Source: Bifidobacterium thermophilum (GTDB lineage: Bacteria > Actinomycetota > Actinomycetes > Actinomycetales > Bifidobacteriaceae). Taken from it: 64,000 nucleotides of DNA. The position numbers were made by a program, and so were the translations under genes. Of this stretch, positions 62,901 to 64,000 are shown in pieces (position 1 is the stretch's first letter; each line of letters starts with the position of its first letter). The DNA lies in contig JGZV01000001.1 in NCBI GenBank assembly GCA_000741495.1, positions 523,507 to 587,506 on the forward strand. The letters run 5' to 3'. The notes under the pieces were generated by a model that was given only the letters and a program-made list of their open reading frames with translations, had not been told where the DNA came from and did no database searches.

Positions 62901-64000
62901 CGCCGGCGAAGCGGGATGCCGCAGGGTCGGCCTTCGGATCGGCGAGCGCCTGGGTGGCGATGGTATCGAAGATCGCGGCGAGCTCGCGGTCGTCCTTCTG
63001 CTCGGCCTTGGCTGCGAACCACTTGGCCTGATTGCATACCGCATCGCCGGCACCGGTGAAGTCGAGGTCTGCGACCGATCGGTCGTCGTTGTAGTACAGG
63101 CGGGCGAGGTCCTCGCGGGCAGTGGCCCAACGGTCGTCGAATTCGATGGCCTTACGGGCGTCGAAGCGCGGTTCGACCTGCTTGGGCCAATCGGCGCCGA
63201 GTTCCGCGGCTACGGTTTGGACAACCGCCTCATCGTCGTCGCCGTCAGGCTGGGCGGCCGGGGTGTTCAAACCGAGCCGGTCGAGCACGTAGCGTGCGGT
63301 GGAGGCGAGTACGCCGGTGGAACCGGTGACCTGCTGGGCGAAGGCGTCAAGCGCGGCGGAATCAACCACCGCACCCGAGGCGGCGCCGGAAGCGGACGGC
63401 AGTGCGACCGTGATATTGCGGTCCGAGGCCACCTGCTGGACGGCCGCATCGATCAGCGCGTTGGCCGCGGCCTGGTTCTGGGCGGCATCGGTACCGAGCG
63501 TCGCCAAATCGCCGCCACGCGAGGACGCCCCGTCACGCGTGCCGAGCACAAGCGTGACGAGCACATGGGACGCCCAGCCTTCACCGAGCTGCCACGTATC
63601 GGTCACCCGCTGCTCGACCTGCGCCTGTTTGATGCCGGCGGCGCCGAACAGGTGGCGGATGCGGTCGCGCACGATGTCGGCGAGCACCTGGCCGAAAGGC
63701 TTGTAGTTCGGGGCGACTTTGTCGACCAGCTTGCTCAGCGCGGAGACCGGCGCTTCGGCGGCGCCATCGACGCTGGCCACGCCGAGTTCGGAGCTGATAT
63801 CCATAAGCAGCTGGTTGCGGCGCGAGGAGACGCCGTTGGTGAGCGTGTCGGTCGTGTCGTTGTCGCCGATCTGGTCGGGGCGGATCTTGCCCGCGTAGGC
63901 GAGCAGCGCGGCGATTGCGTCGGAGGCATGGAATGGTAGATCAGCCGGGCGTTCGCCGGTCGCGGCTGCGGGGGGCCGCAGGAGCCGGGGCAGGCACGGG
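59974..64000 (-). CDS. fas: Type I fatty acid synthase, C-terminal part (runs off right edge)
   Basis: About 1,342 residues, open to the window edge; the start lies outside. From 64000: PADLPFHASDAIAALLAYAG, then an ACP-type GVSSRRNQLL (63805-63834; the Ser is a likely phosphopantetheine site), a ketoreductase domain (DIAVVTGVAPRSIAAQVVCG, about 62,850-62,915), and a ketosynthase domain (active Cys in QPVSACATAAVSVEEGADK, near 61,036; His in SKHDTSTNANDPNESE; His in KSLTGHAKGGA). It matches bacterial FAS I of actinobacteria. It makes C16-C18 fatty acids; ACP is loaded by AcpS nearby. The ATG at 63804 is internal. Confidence 0.97.
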   Translation of the reverse strand, partial: PCLPRLLRPPAAATGERPADLPFHASDAIAALLAYAGKIRPDQIGDNDTTDTLTNGVSSRRNQLLMDISSELGVASVDGAAEAPVSALSKLVDKVAPNYKPFGQVLADIVRDRIRHLFGAAGIKQAQVEQRVTDTWQLGEGWASHVLVTLVLGTRDGASSRGGDLATLGTDAAQNQAAANALIDAAVQQVASDRNITVALPSASGAASGAVVDSAALDAFAQQVTGSTGVLASTARYVLDRLGLNTPAAQPDGDDDEAVVQTVAAELGADWPKQVEPRFDARKAIEFDDRWATAREDLARLYYNDDRSVADLDFTGAGDAVCNQAKWFAAKAEQKDDRELAAIFDTIATQALADPKADPAASRFAGDIAVVTGVAPRSIAAQVVCGLLAGGATVIATSHSFKPSVKQWAKQAYRTHAAAGARLWLVPANLSSYRDVDALVDWVGHEQKKTSGATTTVIKPAYEPTLFFPFAAPPVHGTMADSGELFESQARLMLWGVERAITGFAAIGSDTDVQHRLHVILPGSPNRGIFGGDGAYGEVKSAFDAIVNRAHAERVWSGRVTFAHPKIGWVRGTGLMGGNDPLVEVVERHGLKTYSTAQIAVKLLDLSTKEAREQAKKAPLDVDLTGGLGSEPIDISALRREAMEDAKRAESQAADASKDTAAAPAATIKALPTPRVPRQPDIDLKDWTNVTARPEDEIVIVSVGELGPWGSGRTRAQAELGIRPDGSVDLSAGAVLELAWNMGLLTWQDSPKAGWYDTDGNLVPEEDIAERYHDEVVARSGVRPFEDGMGSDYRRDGETGGNDEEEAEIFLDHDVEFSVPTEDMAREYVKLDEAHTSIREDTEAGEWVVTRHAGSMIRVPRRATMTRTVGGQFPKGFDPLKWGIPASMVGAVDPIALWNIVTTVDAYLSAGFTPTEILQAVHPSMVADTQGTGFGGMHSMRKLYLDRFLNHEIPTDILQEALPNVVAAHVMQSYIGGYGNIIQPVSACATAAVSVEEGADKIALGKADFVVAGAIDDIGVESVIGFGNMNATANAQEMYAKGIDARFFSRANDRRRGGFVESQGGGTILLTRGDIALKLGLPVAGVVGFIHSYADGAHTSIPAPGLGALAAGMGGRDSKLVHDLARLGVTPDDIAVVSKHDTSTNANDPNESELHNTLAHAIGRTEGNPLLVISQKSLTGHAKGGACVFQINGLTQLFRTGIVPANAALDCVDPKLKRDDFMVWPTSPIKVGPVKAGLATSLGFGHVGGFVAIVSPGAFEAAVAHTAGDEALQAWRKRANSRLAAGHRRLEEGMMGHAALFEPIDERHFHKDGHGYDAHEVEKAMLLDPNARLGADGYYAA

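Noticed and set aside
60706..63939. 1,077-residue plus-strand ORF opposite fas
   Set aside because: Antisense to the fas KR/KS domains; no domain and shadow amino-acid bias.

Overview
The window is a chromosomal segment of a high-GC Gram-positive actinobacterium and almost certainly a Bifidobacterium. Supporting evidence: the 3' part of a single-chain type I fatty acid synthase with acpS two genes away, a CIRCE-controlled groES standing apart from groEL, sortase-assembled fimbriae, an amylosucrase-like GH13 enzyme, a RegX3/SenX3-type system beside pst genes, and the actinobacterial SepX-like / RimJ / 5-FTHF cyclo-ligase / FmdB / SAF cluster. Species cannot be fixed from sequence alone. Most genes lie on the minus strand, which probably indicates one replichore.

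Layout. 1-3.3 kb: MoxR ATPase and a DUF58 protein that runs off the left edge, then groES with its CIRCE operator. 3.3-7.3 kb: a cell-division/housekeeping cluster (SepX/GLPR-like membrane protein, RimJ-like acetyltransferase, 5-formyltetrahydrofolate cyclo-ligase, FmdB zinc ribbon, SAF-domain protein). 7.3-13.1 kb: a little-understood operon of an FHA protein with an LRV-like C-terminus, a 1,204-residue helicase/nuclease-like protein whose catalytic motifs all look degenerate, and a 68-residue protein. 13.4-14.7 kb: rplJ-rplL with leader. 14.8-25.1 kb: accessory block with a two-gene Septu-type anti-phage system (PtuA/PtuB) and a sortase-dependent pilus operon (1,513-residue tip adhesin, major pilin, class C sortase). 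25.5-28.2 kb: AzgA-type purine permease and a DUF559 protein. 28.6-35.2 kb: phosphate regulon (pstB, pstA, pstC, pstS, response regulator, sensor kinase) with a PHO box. 35.3-50.5 kb: metabolism and maintenance (MTA/SAH nucleosidase, two tandem DAHP synthases, PepC, a DivIVA-like coiled-coil protein, Pcp, IspD, PgeF, a U32/TrhP-like protein, an aldo/keto reductase, DUF2207 and LemA). 50.7-54.0 kb: pnp and rpsO. 54.2-64.0 kb: a membrane protein, tRNA-Gly(UCC), an amylosucrase-like enzyme, acpS, a CPBP protease and the C-terminal half of fas.

Two cautions. Four single-base indels, all in 5-6 nt G/C runs, break otherwise conserved frames (5' end of rimJ, two in the FHA gene, one in acpS). The acpS break is hard to reconcile with viability, so sequencing error in homopolymers is the likeliest cause, though slippage tracts are possible. 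Also, many long plus-strand ORFs opposite pnp, fas and others are antisense shadows from high GC3 and are not annotated.

The best candidates for something undescribed are the FHA / pseudo-helicase operon, the pilus tip protein in which one SpaA domain appears to carry an inserted Ig-Ig-CBM-like cassette, and a family of small intergenic hairpins with a conserved A-rich loop and covarying stems.
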